Shown here: positions 56,101-61,491 of the stretch, one piece after another
Numbering within the stretch: position 1 is the stretch's first letter
Layout: each line of letters opens with the position of its first letter
NCBI GenBank assembly: GCA_046154185.1
Contig: JBJXGE010000049.1
Coordinates: forward strand, 29,789-93,788
Origin: JBJXGE01 sp046154185
Lineage (GTDB): Bacteria > Planctomycetota > UBA8108 > UBA1146 > JAJFFE01
Length of the DNA stretch: 64,000 nucleotides
Reading direction: 5' to 3'
Notes under the pieces: model-generated
What the model was told of the DNA's origin: nothing
The model's database searches: none
The model's input: the letters and a program-made list of their open reading frames with translations, nothing else
Program-made: the position numbers and the translations under genes

Positions 56101-56841
56101 CTCGAGGAGTATCGCTGGGACGCGGGCTTCACCGGTGACGAAACGTACGATCTCATCGTGAAGCGGGACTCGGGCGTCGCGCCGTGGCAGATCGCCGGTA
56201 ACGGAGTGAACCATGACGCCGCGTTTATCGAGCACGTCGTGCGGGAGTCCTACGACGGCACTTCTACGACGACATCCGAAGCGGTCGAGTTCCTTGTCGA
56301 GTTTGCGGCCGGCGAGGCGATCACGGCCGCGAGCATCGCCGGCACCGGCATCATCGACGGCACGCTCGCGCTCGCCATGACTGAATGGCGCGCGTTCGTG
56401 ACGTCGACGATGGCCGGACCACCGCCCTTTGACGCGACGCTCGCGATGATCGCCGACGGCGCGACGTACACGTACTCGCTCACTTTCGCCGCGGCGTCGC
56501 CCGCGATGGTCGCGCTCACGCATCGCGCGCCCGTCGCGGCGCTCTACCCGACGGTCGTCGTCGTCGAGACGGCCGGCGGCAACGCGCTCGTGACGTGGGC
56601 CGACGTCACGTCGCAGCTCGCGCGTCCGTGCGGCTTCGTCGAACTCGAAGTGCGACATGACAACATGGGGATGATCGAGACCGTGCTCGAGCGCGACGAT
56701 CTCGGCATCGGCACGAACTGCCTCGAACTCGACGGCGCGCCTTTCATCGACGGCGAAACCTACTACTTCGAACTCACCGTCTACGACGTCGGCGGCGCCG
56801 GCCAGTCGTACGAGCGCGAAGTGGTGTGGCCGCCGTTGTAA
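41107..56841 (+). CDS. Giant surface lipoprotein with about 48 carboxypeptidase-regulatory/Cna-B-like repeats
   Basis: 5,244 residues in one uninterrupted frame. The signal ends LLAGC (C33), so it is lipid-anchored; residues 34-54 are GGGGG, SS and 14 glycines, a flexible stalk. From about residue 55 to 4898 the protein is a chain of repeats of roughly 100 residues. Each resembles carboxypeptidase regulatory-like/Cna-B prealbumin folds (GTV, then DAxTG, GxYxLxVPDGTY) and most end with a signature like VDPYSLPPGxxAPAPVxVTV. I count 48 copies. In at least eight, an ESxxxxxNDGVIxF segment follows. The last about 345 residues (from 4899, DVDPYGANDRG) differ: an NTF2-like stretch (AVRQFFEAVLAGDAIAAADLL) and a fibronectin III-like end. 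Probably adhesion, or a cell-cell or matrix stalk. Confidence 0.9.
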   Translation: MQDTVVALVARALRSRRLYAVGLFSIFTLLAGCGGGGGSSGGGGGGGGGGGGGGALIGGAVSVPGAFPGPGLPGTASAGIAAMLDGAVVEAIDVNGDVVATATTDANGEYEMRVPDGTYRIGVRADSIDYFAPLREPIIVQGDEVQGVEQLGDDLVLDFESPAPVETIAGTLAAGGGAVDGIVVEFVDLETNLTRLEVTTAIDGSFDVSVLPIGRFAVRVDADTLPVGFAAPTPIVLAVTASGTNPATLDFDLPLATTVPGVVNSANGVAPIAGVGPEGTLVPAFTIELPLLAPDDAVLVVKEEGFGEIMTVDMESDGSYDLALRDGTYTIEYHNLGEDVTAPPPLQITVFDGLIYTPGSDTPIDPATDSLESTAPDISATLSGTIERDGVAIVTRVQALDPTTGALLAYADTDENGAYSLGLGDGSYDITIDSALLPSGVLPPDPVRVTVEAGLSPEVPIKEEGDVADDGVVSLTLQDASIALTGVVADDSGFFLQDARVVAKRGDEVVASAIVDSSGGYELLVPIGTFEIVVDSSSVAPGLLVPEPTVVEITLDGSTGVITSEVGEITTLDQELVERAANLAGTITFDFDDDGTVEAEENVGCRVVVYGSDGEEIIAEVPTAPATGEYELALPNGSYFVGIDPESLPPGTAPPPRERISVTDAGVTTEDGTSAAQADIDGELVRRVATLTGLATIDAFPVVVAIELIDEATGALVARAASAQLTGDYRLPVFPGLYTLRLDPTTLPSGVGLPAPVPLSVETDGTIRTADGVVLTYDFALTRTVATLTGTITVDRGGETLPVEAEVQVLDPQSFSLLQSTRSDAATGAYSLLLTSGSRLIGISPESLPPGTLPPALENISVDGTAIAGADVVSNTLNFAISDLRESGVTITGTVFDSDAGVGRPAELRLFDPQVGSIDENFIASVPTDAVGDFTMKVIEGTYALGVFSPSLPPTALPAPTVNFAVQGSAIVESNTTLVGGAGVNTDNDGVINFGYRDGAASGVTLVGVVFDDASNPVSGTLIALRDATSGVVVAETGVDPVGGSYLLRVPLGSYALEVSPYSLPFTLQAPAAESVLATDVGGGTIVVTTNGAVVVVANGDGDYEFDFELTSASEELTGIVLDATSAAAFAYITVRDAVNDNHIVGTWTNPTDGSFTALLAPGNYEVVLEPFSLPFGMIAPLPVAVTVTSTSFIESSGTANDGVLSLQLASANRNVTGTVLASNSSAVGCYVIIDDAQTGAFVASGPADPATGAYDIAVGPGVYLVGIAPASLPPGFTPPARETVNVLSGDDSANFTVVIASQCITGDVRSATSDVSLFTFVALYDATTEQFIAGAPTDFEGNYSLCAGAGSYVVKVDPNSLPAGAIAPAPVTVQITDTAILENDATGPGNGANDGVVKFRVSEQTAADLAQLTGVATLTSGGTTVALSAFIFIEDATTGQYLNGVFSDPALGGQYTLLVPAGSYRVLMSPYSLPPGVPVPLPNSITVDGMDITVLVDGLPVETSTLDFALTQSANVISGTVTLGLNPYGAWIEVLDPVLGYSVFGASADYTTGAYQVTVPDGTYLVRVWPYGLPTGVSAPAGVEVTSSSGFVTESSGTANDGVIDFALLTPSALLTGYLEDDLGNRLYAYVRIINTADGQVIAYGSTGPGYNFEVPLANGTFDVAVDQWSLPLDVAPPAPTRINVAGASITITSAGDGALVSGDLAITATRLSVAASVPIEIEDGDGGDLYGTLEVADAFGNVLFYFYVAAGGSNLYLGDGSYLLSVVPWGVPPGYSIPAATALAVAGGTPTPASIDITLTLASLTGTIFNGRAGGTTLVSLNVLDAYGNILSENAPVTPSGSDLDYDVNLGDGTFYLAIVRATGVASDEVVLPESTAVTVSNGVVQNPDEDDMTMGVQVNITVPEILGTVAGTLEVGGAPVNGVRIQARSLATYQVVNETDTDVNGDFVLALPAGFFQLGPDPNSLYSAAPSALPFAPRDINVGADGDVSVIVDGVELCAGAGPGEACTSVDFDIDAFVAGVNAEITGTVYSQQETGSDLEPLANALLLLIDSNFVPLAATYTDGNGDYVLVAVDGIYRVLVEPNSVVLSFPFLPPPDVTAAVNGVVVTESDSTGTGNGENDGVINFILRGASALVHGRVQTADGVGVGTQLVITPASATEIPQGFAHRVPTDFAGNFFAPVAEGSYRLWVDPPFLPFGYLASAAITFTVDGSSVTESNTAGEDNGANDGVINPVVTTGGGSINARVLDPSDNPTYAWVALLQQGASPTDPPVYITGNVADIATGNVVLYAGNGSYFLEVDPYSVPPGVQAPSRVSLSIADDTVTFGSGVTTVTEVGIEYAILQMQSAATEVRGSVLVSGLPVFTNVVVDDAATGAFIKNTQVNPSTGAYSFLLGDGTYDIVVDPYYLPPGITPPLPVRVTVVGAVVTESNTDGVDPADGVTVNAEDDGVVNLEPVVAGATLTGYVRNIAGFGTYGNVVLRASDTSGDYTIWITSAIANYQTGAFAMLLGDGTYQVSLDPYSVPPGELAPAPLVISVSGADITLPDGAVTEVEAGETRLILQTQSITGGVTGTVTNGDGDPVSIYVYAKDVQTDYYVGYSFTSYEDGSYNLLVPDGNYNILVDPYSLPFGAIAPAPIQVSVTGAVVTDIDFVIETASSTLVGYVVLPDSGFDTSTIDCGDIPMSSDVQGIGCGVQLFQPSASESSPPIFLTSTYSQYGSGFFSMPLGNGTYSLVIDGASLPPGVVPPAPFTVVVTADGISVSGAVDCTDDADEKIFVVTQSAATLHGVVEDALGNPVGAFVELLDATTGDFLAGQPASYQDGEFSVPIGDLTYNVRVSPYSLPPGMFAPAPAQVAFVDGALTVTEVSGVEFAGGVLTITLGSASASVSGDVVDSDGNGVWAAVQALSSGGALLAQTWSNPYSTPHYFLALAPGVYTIKLDPFSLPGAFVPPSEQTANLFEVSDLTVDFALGAAPGTISGEVFRTSGGMEIAVPAFVEVTNSATGAYVAGAYAQFDGVGGADYTMNVGEGSFRVAVAPWSVPIGFAPPVPVEVTVSVNPVSSEATYAESEQGGGADLDDGVIDFELAATGATLDGQVVRDDGMGGTIGMGGYVIVELNDGSGIQVYSTWSSPGGNFTIPLADGNYLLYVSPYSVPFGMAAPPAVSMAVSGSDISIAGTAVSGTYLIELLSTAALLGGTVTDDSDAPLPGIFIEVIDAATSYFVAGFSTNGDGTYTTALADGTFIVRVSPYGLPAGLIAPTPVEISVSGSTITSGGATITALDFQLGGADASVSVSVSDSFGFFMYTQVEVRDASSDVTVVSAFHSGFPVSIPLAAGEYFVVLPPYSVPYGFSAPAPVSLTVNGDGTTVDGSGSASDGFIQMTLQAAANTIDGTVTFGGSGIAGVEVGARDLSSDLIVANDFTDGEGYYEFDLPTSNFEIEILGGLPVGAVQPAAVFLQIFGPGAVYPGTTINFTIEAAEGLLSGTLSLDGAGHVGSVHAFDAAGENFDEIATAEAATDGSFELSLPAGEFVIVPWIEAESLVDPMDLLIAPLPYTVTIPDTGMITAVSQDFEFFTAGGGGSPTSHVLRGTVTAAGVPYDVELMLAYAGDPVTLDETTDGEYAFAILADTSRDFDVLVMEDTLPDGFTAPMPVTITVAPSGITGTGVTPAAGEFVLDFELGVTGAAVQGIVSDAGGTLAGVEIKSFSSYGGAGPIATTDGAGSYALILGPGLYELALGAGVPSGAVAPAAVQVAIVDDGAGDFTLSFNGVTSLDGVLDWELAEGRGHVTGTLTVNDGPTAGTIVVLAGGVQVTQVRTSNGAFDFYVPEGDLTLIAQLDFPQSGLLAPAPYEVTVPDTGDIAELEHDFNFVTAMGDGQNIYGSVRSNGEPYAATIEVLDDAGDLVTVVETNLDGYFQVFLLAGDYTIQVSDYSLPFGFAGTSAVDVVVSALEISGPGVRYGSLAFVLNTAGVAVSGTVTGALGAPIAGAAIFIMSDESYESPPFAVTDAMGEYTVNVLAGSYEAQVDPDTLPGGLVLPIPQDFEAETDDITLDFALEVAVGSAAGTIFMTVTPTEGEVIAIDDSGNEVTFARSESDGTYEIQLPAGDFTLIANLSFGAPSSIVTPDPEPVTISTGVALTGIDFVFESSVAGAANLSVNILQGSTAVNGEVLISKDVGGTLLPFLFLDSPSEFFPEIEALLGPGTYELDVLEAEGVAVALAPIALVVASGSITADGEVLPGGVLQIQMPGHTLGGAVYSNGMAFGCTIEIESSGGAIEAIDTDVTGNWSTFLTPGNYDVRVATATLPVGYMGLSATPVVVSAADVIGLGVEDSTLIFILNTTGTSVSGTVTGDGGAAVADLALWFTRLDVGGPSSTNFAITNVDGDYALLLVPGTYEVRVDSASLADTLVQPITEIIVVGGSPVVHDIALAPAAAAISGTAYFAGDPISGVDVFAVDSTDTVVSGTRTNADGEYSFGLAAGDYTLIASRGDEDPLTYIAPNPIEITVVSTPFSGQDFIFAAAPSGTSQNFYARLLLSGVAVEGEVAIFKIVGGVPVPYRFLSTVDIGLGPELEVALSYGSYELRVNEADGAPVSVTPIDLVVDAGGIDADGVPVIGILDIDVSGGMVGGAILNGRILYAGAPVMGDVAAIPRSGGMTVQMFTDVNGEFTFEMLAPGEYWVTAALNDLPVGAAAPRVQTAYVGMTDVVPSTMSICLDATAGTLSGTVTLDATGVAARIFILDRGLGVVAVVDTDMSGAYSVPLVSGTYSALATLASVTGTEVPPIVAALTFTGSATQDFAFTTGGASQVLTGTITAEAAASALPLLVYQAGAAPNAVALVTPNPGTGDYTARLPYGSFQIMLWPEFLPAGAVAPVAIDLTIDGTGIAGTDFDGVAIAANTLDVDPYGANDRGEVRLAVRQFFEAVLAGDAIAAADLLHDADTLWGGFDATELLADWQSEPRWGDENRRFDRLELSLANVGADEWTATLVRGREVNESTDGLLEEYRWDAGFTGDETYDLIVKRDSGVAPWQIAGNGVNHDAAFIEHVVRESYDGTSTTTSEAVEFLVEFAAGEAITAASIAGTGIIDGTLALAMTEWRAFVTSTMAGPPPFDATLAMIADGATYTYSLTFAAASPAMVALTHRAPVAALYPTVVVVETAGGNALVTWADVTSQLARPCGFVELEVRHDNMGMIETVLERDDLGIGTNCLELDGAPFIDGETYYFELTVYDVGGAGQSYEREVVWPPL
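41206..41268 (+). repeat. Poly-glycine-encoding GGC/GGT microsatellite
   Basis: Encodes five glycines, two serines and fourteen glycines directly after the lipid-modified Cys. Short GGCGGT units suggest slippage-prone DNA; length changes of six bases would keep the frame, others would switch the gene off. Confidence 0.7.
41269..55800 (+). repeat. Array of about 48 protein-level repeats in the giant gene
   Basis: Units average about 300 bases. The clearest anchor is the codon run for (V/L)xPYSLPxGxxxP. Copies are well diverged at DNA level, so this is an old array and not a recent tandem amplification. Copies from about 51,400 on (after roughly the 32nd) lose the PYSLP form, and many there carry longer insertions. 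Confidence 0.8.
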
Positions 56842-56876
56842 CAACCGCGACTCACTCCGATGACTTGCCCCTCGTT

Positions 56877-56925
56877 GCGGGCCGATCGATGCGCAGTGAT
56901 GCGCAACGATCGGCCCGCGCTGTTT
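56877..56925 (+). terminator. Strong hairpin terminator after the giant gene
   Basis: GCGGGCCGATCG at 56877-56888 pairs perfectly with CGATCGGCCCGC at 56907-56918; an inner TGCGC/GCGCA pair extends it. GCTGTTTCT follows. It lies 35 bases after the stop and upstream of the pheST promoter. Confidence 0.7.
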
Positions 56926-56950
56926 CTCGGCGGACAGCGCCGTGCGCGCC

Positions 56951-56979
56951 TTGAATCACTTTCTGTCGGCGAGTATAAG
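56951..56979 (+). promoter_or_regulatory. Promoter of pheS-pheT
   Basis: TTGAAT at 56951-56956, exactly 17 bases, TATAAG at 56974-56979. Start of transcription would be near 56986, leaving about 28 bases before the pheS ATG. There is no room for a leader peptide or a T-box. Confidence 0.65.
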
Positions 56980-57013
56980 CACCGGCCCAGTTACTTTGAC
57001 GAAATGCTGAGCC

Positions 57014-58102
57014 ATGACCTCTCTCCTCGATGACATCTCGCGATTCGCGGACGCCGAGCGCGCCGCCATTGCCCGCGCCACGAACCTCGCGGAAATCGAG
57101 GAAGTGCGCGTCCGTGCGCTGGGCAAGAAGAGTCCGCTCCAAGAATATATGCGGGCGCTTGCGCAACTCGCGGGCGACGAGCGCAAGCAGGTTGGCGCTC
57201 GCGTGAACGCCGTGAAGACCGAACTCGCCGAGCACCTTGCCGCGCGCAAGGCCGCGCTCGAGGCCGCGGAACTCGATGCTGCGCTCGCCAACGAGCGTCT
57301 CGACGTGACGCTGCCCGCGCGACCCGAGCCGGTTGGCCGCGTGCATCCGGTGAGCCAAGTGATCGATGAGATCATCGCGATCTTCGCCGATCTCGGCTTC
57401 GCGCTCGCCGAAGGTCCCGACATCGAAGACGACTTTCACAACTTCACGGCGCTCGAAATTCCGCCCGAACACCCGGCGCGCCAGATGCACGACACGTTTT
57501 ACTTTGCACCGCGACCCGATGGCGAACGCCGGCTCTTGCGCACGCACACTTCGCCAGTGCAAATCCGCACGATGAAAATGGCGCAGCCGCCGTTTCGGAT
57601 CATCGCGCCTGGTCGCACGTATCGCTGCGATAGCGATCAAACGCACACGCCGATGTTCCACCAAGTCGAAGGACTCGTCATCGATGAGTCGACGCACATG
57701 GGGCATCTCAAGGGCTGCCTCGAGCACTTCGCGCGCGAGTTCTTCGAGATCGAGCGCGTCAAGATGCGCTTTCGACCCAGCCACTTCCCGTTCACCGAGC
57801 CATCGGCCGAAGTCGATATCGGTTGTTCGCGCACGGCCGGCGAGTTGCGCATCGGCGAAGGCAACGATTGGCTCGAGATTCTCGGCTGCGGCATGGTGCA
57901 CCCGCGCGTCTTGCAAAACGTCGGAATCGATCCAACGAAGTATCAGGGCTTCGCATTCGGTATGGGAATCGACCGTCTTGCCATGCTGAAGTACGGGATT
58001 CCCGATTTGCGTACGTTCTTCGAAGCGGATCTGCGTTGGCTGCGCCATTACGGTTTCCGCGCGCTCGACCTGCCTTCCTTAGCCGGAGGGCTGAGCCGAT
58101 GA
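57014..58102 (+). CDS. pheS: Phenylalanine-tRNA ligase alpha subunit
   Basis: 362 residues. An N-terminal coiled coil (about 1-85) binds tRNA; the class II catalytic core carries VSQVIDEIIAIFADLGF, GPDIEDDFHNF, LRTHTSPVQIRTM (motif 2 region), FHQVEGLVIDE, PSHFPFTEPSAEVDI, and motif 3 GFAFGMGIDRLAMLKYGI with its Arg. It charges tRNA-Phe in the cytoplasm with PheT. The upstream ribosome-binding site is weak. The stop overlaps the pheT start (ATGA). Confidence 0.97.
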   Translation: MTSLLDDISRFADAERAAIARATNLAEIEEVRVRALGKKSPLQEYMRALAQLAGDERKQVGARVNAVKTELAEHLAARKAALEAAELDAALANERLDVTLPARPEPVGRVHPVSQVIDEIIAIFADLGFALAEGPDIEDDFHNFTALEIPPEHPARQMHDTFYFAPRPDGERRLLRTHTSPVQIRTMKMAQPPFRIIAPGRTYRCDSDQTHTPMFHQVEGLVIDESTHMGHLKGCLEHFAREFFEIERVKMRFRPSHFPFTEPSAEVDIGCSRTAGELRIGEGNDWLEILGCGMVHPRVLQNVGIDPTKYQGFAFGMGIDRLAMLKYGIPDLRTFFEADLRWLRHYGFRALDLPSLAGGLSR

Positions 58103-60510
58103 AATTGACGATGTCCTGGCTCCGCGAGCATCTGGAGACCAATGCGTCGGTGAGTGAAATCGCCGCGGCGCTGACGCACATTGGACTCGAAGTCGAAAGC
58201 GTGACCGATCCCGGTAGCGCGCTGGTCGGCTTCACCGTCGCCGAAGTGTTACGCGCCGAACGCCATCCAAACGCCGACAAGCTGCAAGTCTGCGAAGTCG
58301 ATACCGGGAGCGCACGGGTGCAAGTCGTGTGTGGCGCGCCGAACGCGCGCGCGCGACTCAAAGTCGCCTTCGCGCCCCCAGGCACGACGATTCCCGCGAC
58401 CGGGGTCGTGCTCAAAGCGGCGCAGATCCGCGGCGTCGAATCGTGCGGCATGCTGTGCTCGGGTCGCGAGCTCGGACTCTCGGAAGAGCACGCGGGCATT
58501 ATCGAGTTGGCGCCGGACGCGCGCGTCGGAGGTCCCATTGCCGAGGCGCTCGGGCTCGATGATCCCGTGATCGAGATCTCGATCACGCCGAATCGCCCGG
58601 ACTGTCTCGGCGTGTTTGGCGTCGCGCGCGATCTCGCGGCGCGCGGCATCGGGATACTCGTCGCTTTGAAGGACACGTCGAACGCGGCACGAAGTGGCGC
58701 GCGTGTCAGTATCGGCTTGCGTTTCGAAGAGCCGACACGCGGCGCTTGTCCGCTCTTCGCCGGCCGCGTGATCGAGGGCGTGCGGAACGGGCCGAGTGCG
58801 GCGTGGCTGGAGCGCCGTTTGCGCGCGATCGGTTTGCGACCGCGTTCCGCGCTCGTCGACATCACGAACTATGTTTCGTACGACCGCGCGCGACCGCTTC
58901 ACGTCTACGATGCGGCGCACGTGCACGGCGAGTTGCACGCACGACTCGGTCGGGCCGGCGAAAAATTGCTAGCGCTCGACGGCAAGGAGTATCTCGTCGA
59001 TGAGCAGATGTGCGTGATCGCCGACGAACGCGGCGTGCTCGGCCTCGGCGGTGTGATGGGTGGGAGCGCCTCGGGCGCTACCGATGCGACGACGTCGGTG
59101 ATCATCGAGTCGGCGCTCTTCGATCCGATTCGCACGGGCGCCACGGGCCGTCGCCTCGGCATCGAGTCAGACGCGCGCTATCGCTTCGAGCGCGGCGTCG
59201 ATCCGGAAGGCGTGCTGACGGGACTCGAATACGCGACGCGCCTAGTGTTGGAAATGTGCGGCGGCGCCGCCGGTCCCATCACGATTGCTGGCCGCGCGCC
59301 GAGTTGGCGGCGTTCGATCGACTTTGACACGACGCAAGTTGCGCGCCTCACCGGCATGCAACTCGGCGACGCGCGCATTCGTGAAATCTTGGCAGCGCTC
59401 GGTTTTGCCTGCGTGGCGGGTGACGGCAAGTGGCTCGTCACGCCGCCGTCTTGGCGCCCGGACGTGCACGGTCCCGCGGATCTCGTCGAAGAAGTGACGC
59501 GCATTCACGGGCTCGAACATTTGCCGACGCAGCCGTTGCCGAAAACCTCCGCGCCGACTGGCGTCGCCGCCATGCTGAGTCTCAAACAGAAACGCGTGCG
59601 TTGGGCGAAGCGCCTGCTCGCGGCGCGCGGCCTTTGCGAAGCAGTGACGTGGTCGTTCACGTCGCGTGCGCATGCCGAGCTGTTCGGCGGTGGCCAAGCC
59701 GCGCTCGAACTCGCGAATCCCATCTCGGTCGAACTCGCCGTCATGCGGCCGAGCATCTTGCCGAATCTCATCGCGGCGGCGTCGCGCAACATGGCGCGCG
59801 GCCTCGGCGACTTCGGGCTCTTTGAAGTGGGGCCGCAATACCGCGGCGATGCGCCCGAGGATCAGAGCACCGCGGTGACCGGCATTCGCTGCGGCCAGAG
59901 TGGACCGCGCCACTGGGGCGCGCCGCGCCGCGCGGTGGATGTGTACGACGCGAAAGCGGACGCGCTCGCGGTGATCGCCGAATGCGGCGTTGCGACCGAT
60001 CGGCTGCAGGTCACGACCGACGCGCCGGCGTGGTATCACCCCGGCCGCTCGGGCGTCTTGCGACTTGGACCGGGGGCGCCGCTCGCGGTGTTCGGCGAAC
60101 TGCACCCGCGAATTCTCAAGGCCCTCGATGCACGCGGTCCGATCAGTGGCTTTGAGGTCACGCTCGACGCGCTCGCGGAGCCGAAAGCGCGGTCGACGCG
60201 CACGAAGGCGGCCCTCAACGCATCGGATCTGCAGCCGCTCGAGCGCGATTTCGCTTTCGTCGTCGCGACCGATGTCACGGCGGAGCAGCTTTTGCGCGCC
60301 GTGCGCGGCGTGGATCGCCAACTGATCACCGACGCCAGCGTGTTCGATGTGTTCGCGAGCGCGTCACTCGGCGCCGACCGCAAGTCGGTGGCGGTCAGTG
60401 TTACGCTCGAGCCGCGCGAAAAGACGTTGACGGATGCCGAGATCGAAGCGCTCGGCGCGCGCATCGTTGCGGCCGTCGTCAAGGCGACGGGCGCGACACT
60501 GCGGGCGTGA
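58099..60510 (+). CDS. pheT: Phenylalanine-tRNA ligase beta subunit
   Basis: 803 residues from the ATG at 58099, with GGAGGG 9 bases upstream; the frame open to 57823 lies inside pheS. An N-terminal EMAP-like tRNA-binding domain (VAEVLRAERHPNADKLQVCEVD) is followed by B3/4 editing (EISITPNRPDCLGVFGVARDLA, ALVDITNYV), B5 and the catalytic-like core, and ends in an FDX-ACB anticodon-binding domain (PLERDFAFVVATDV). Length and order are normal. Its last 32 bases overlap the 3' end of the convergent hydrolase gene. Confidence 0.97.
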   Translation: MKLTMSWLREHLETNASVSEIAAALTHIGLEVESVTDPGSALVGFTVAEVLRAERHPNADKLQVCEVDTGSARVQVVCGAPNARARLKVAFAPPGTTIPATGVVLKAAQIRGVESCGMLCSGRELGLSEEHAGIIELAPDARVGGPIAEALGLDDPVIEISITPNRPDCLGVFGVARDLAARGIGILVALKDTSNAARSGARVSIGLRFEEPTRGACPLFAGRVIEGVRNGPSAAWLERRLRAIGLRPRSALVDITNYVSYDRARPLHVYDAAHVHGELHARLGRAGEKLLALDGKEYLVDEQMCVIADERGVLGLGGVMGGSASGATDATTSVIIESALFDPIRTGATGRRLGIESDARYRFERGVDPEGVLTGLEYATRLVLEMCGGAAGPITIAGRAPSWRRSIDFDTTQVARLTGMQLGDARIREILAALGFACVAGDGKWLVTPPSWRPDVHGPADLVEEVTRIHGLEHLPTQPLPKTSAPTGVAAMLSLKQKRVRWAKRLLAARGLCEAVTWSFTSRAHAELFGGGQAALELANPISVELAVMRPSILPNLIAAASRNMARGLGDFGLFEVGPQYRGDAPEDQSTAVTGIRCGQSGPRHWGAPRRAVDVYDAKADALAVIAECGVATDRLQVTTDAPAWYHPGRSGVLRLGPGAPLAVFGELHPRILKALDARGPISGFEVTLDALAEPKARSTRTKAALNASDLQPLERDFAFVVATDVTAEQLLRAVRGVDRQLITDASVFDVFASASLGADRKSVAVSVTLEPREKTLTDAEIEALGARIVAAVVKATGATLRA

Positions 60511-61351
60511 TCGGCGCCTGCGCGGCGAGTACCGAGTGCAGCACTTTATTGAACTCGGCCGGCCGCTCCATCATCGGGAAGTGCCCGACCCCAGCGATCA
60601 AATGCGCATCGAACTGCGGCGCGTAACGGCGATTCGCCTCGATCTGCGTCGGATGCAAGTCCGAGTTAATGCAACAGATTGGGATTTTGAGTGCACTCAC
60701 GGCGGCGGCGCCATCGTGGTGGCCGAACTCGCGCAATAAAGCGATCGCGATCGCCGGCGACGCGGTGCTCATGTTGCGCGCCACGCGTTCGACGAGCGCG
60801 AGATCGGCGTTGGCCGTGAACATCGAGCGCACGAAGCGGGCGCAAGTGCCTTTGAAGTCGCGTTCAAAACTCGCGATCACTTGCCCCTCCCATTGCACCG
60901 GATTCGGCTTCGTGCCGATGTCATGAAGCGTATCGATGCCGATGATCGACGTGACACGATCCGGCACGCGGCGGGCCGCTTCCACCGCGACCGGGCCGCC
61001 CATCGAATGGCCGACTAAGACTGCATCACGGATCTCGAGTTGCTCCAAGACGGTCGCGACGTCGGCCCCATAAGAAGCGAGGTTCCAGACCTGACGATTC
61101 CGCCCCGAACGGCCGTGACCGGGCAGATCGATCGCGACCACCCGGTGCTGCGCCGCAAACTCCGGAAGCTGCGCTTCCCAGTAGCTGTGATCGCAGCTCC
61201 AGCCATGCACGAAGACCAGCGCCGGCGTCCCGGCGCCCGCCGAAACGCAATGGATAATGACGCCGTCCGGCGCCGTCACGCGATGCTCCGTGAGCTTGAG
61301 AGGCGAGCTACAGCCGACGGCGACGAGACCGAGCAGCACGAGTCGGAACAT
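60479..61351 (-). CDS. Alpha/beta-hydrolase lipoprotein
   Basis: 290 residues from the ATG at 61351, with GGAGAGG upstream. The signal ends VAVGC (C14), so it is a lipoprotein. VFVHGWSCDHSYW (oxyanion region), S116 in GHSMGG, D231 in NSDLHP and H257 in GVGHFPMMERP form a complete triad. It resembles epoxide-hydrolase/haloperoxidase-type esterases acting on small esters in the periplasm. Its stop codon lies inside pheT on the other strand. Confidence 0.86.
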   Translation of the reverse strand: MFRLVLLGLVAVGCSSPLKLTEHRVTAPDGVIIHCVSAGAGTPALVFVHGWSCDHSYWEAQLPEFAAQHRVVAIDLPGHGRSGRNRQVWNLASYGADVATVLEQLEIRDAVLVGHSMGGPVAVEAARRVPDRVTSIIGIDTLHDIGTKPNPVQWEGQVIASFERDFKGTCARFVRSMFTANADLALVERVARNMSTASPAIAIALLREFGHHDGAAAVSALKIPICCINSDLHPTQIEANRRYAPQFDAHLIAGVGHFPMMERPAEFNKVLHSVLAAQAPITPAVSRPSP

Positions 61352-61405
61352 GCGACACCTCTCCGCTGATTCTGTTGAGAAATCGATTCGCAACCGGACG
61401 CCGTA

Positions 61406-61434
61406 TTGACGCACTTTGTGTCGCTCTTAAGAAT
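61406..61434 (+). promoter_or_regulatory. Candidate promoter of the VWA-corA operon
   Basis: TTGACG at 61406-61411 (five of six to -35), 17-base spacer, AAGAAT at 61429-61434 (four of six to -10); start near 61441, about 50 bases before the ATG at 61492. Confidence 0.45.
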
Positions 61435-61491
61435 GCCCGACGCCGTCCTTGCGCGTCGAGACTGAATTCCAAGACTCAGATTTGAAATCTC

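Noticed and set aside
56842..57013. T-box or phenylalanine leader peptide before pheS
   Set aside because: The only hairpin lies upstream of a good promoter with a leader of about 28 bases; no Phe-rich short frame is present.
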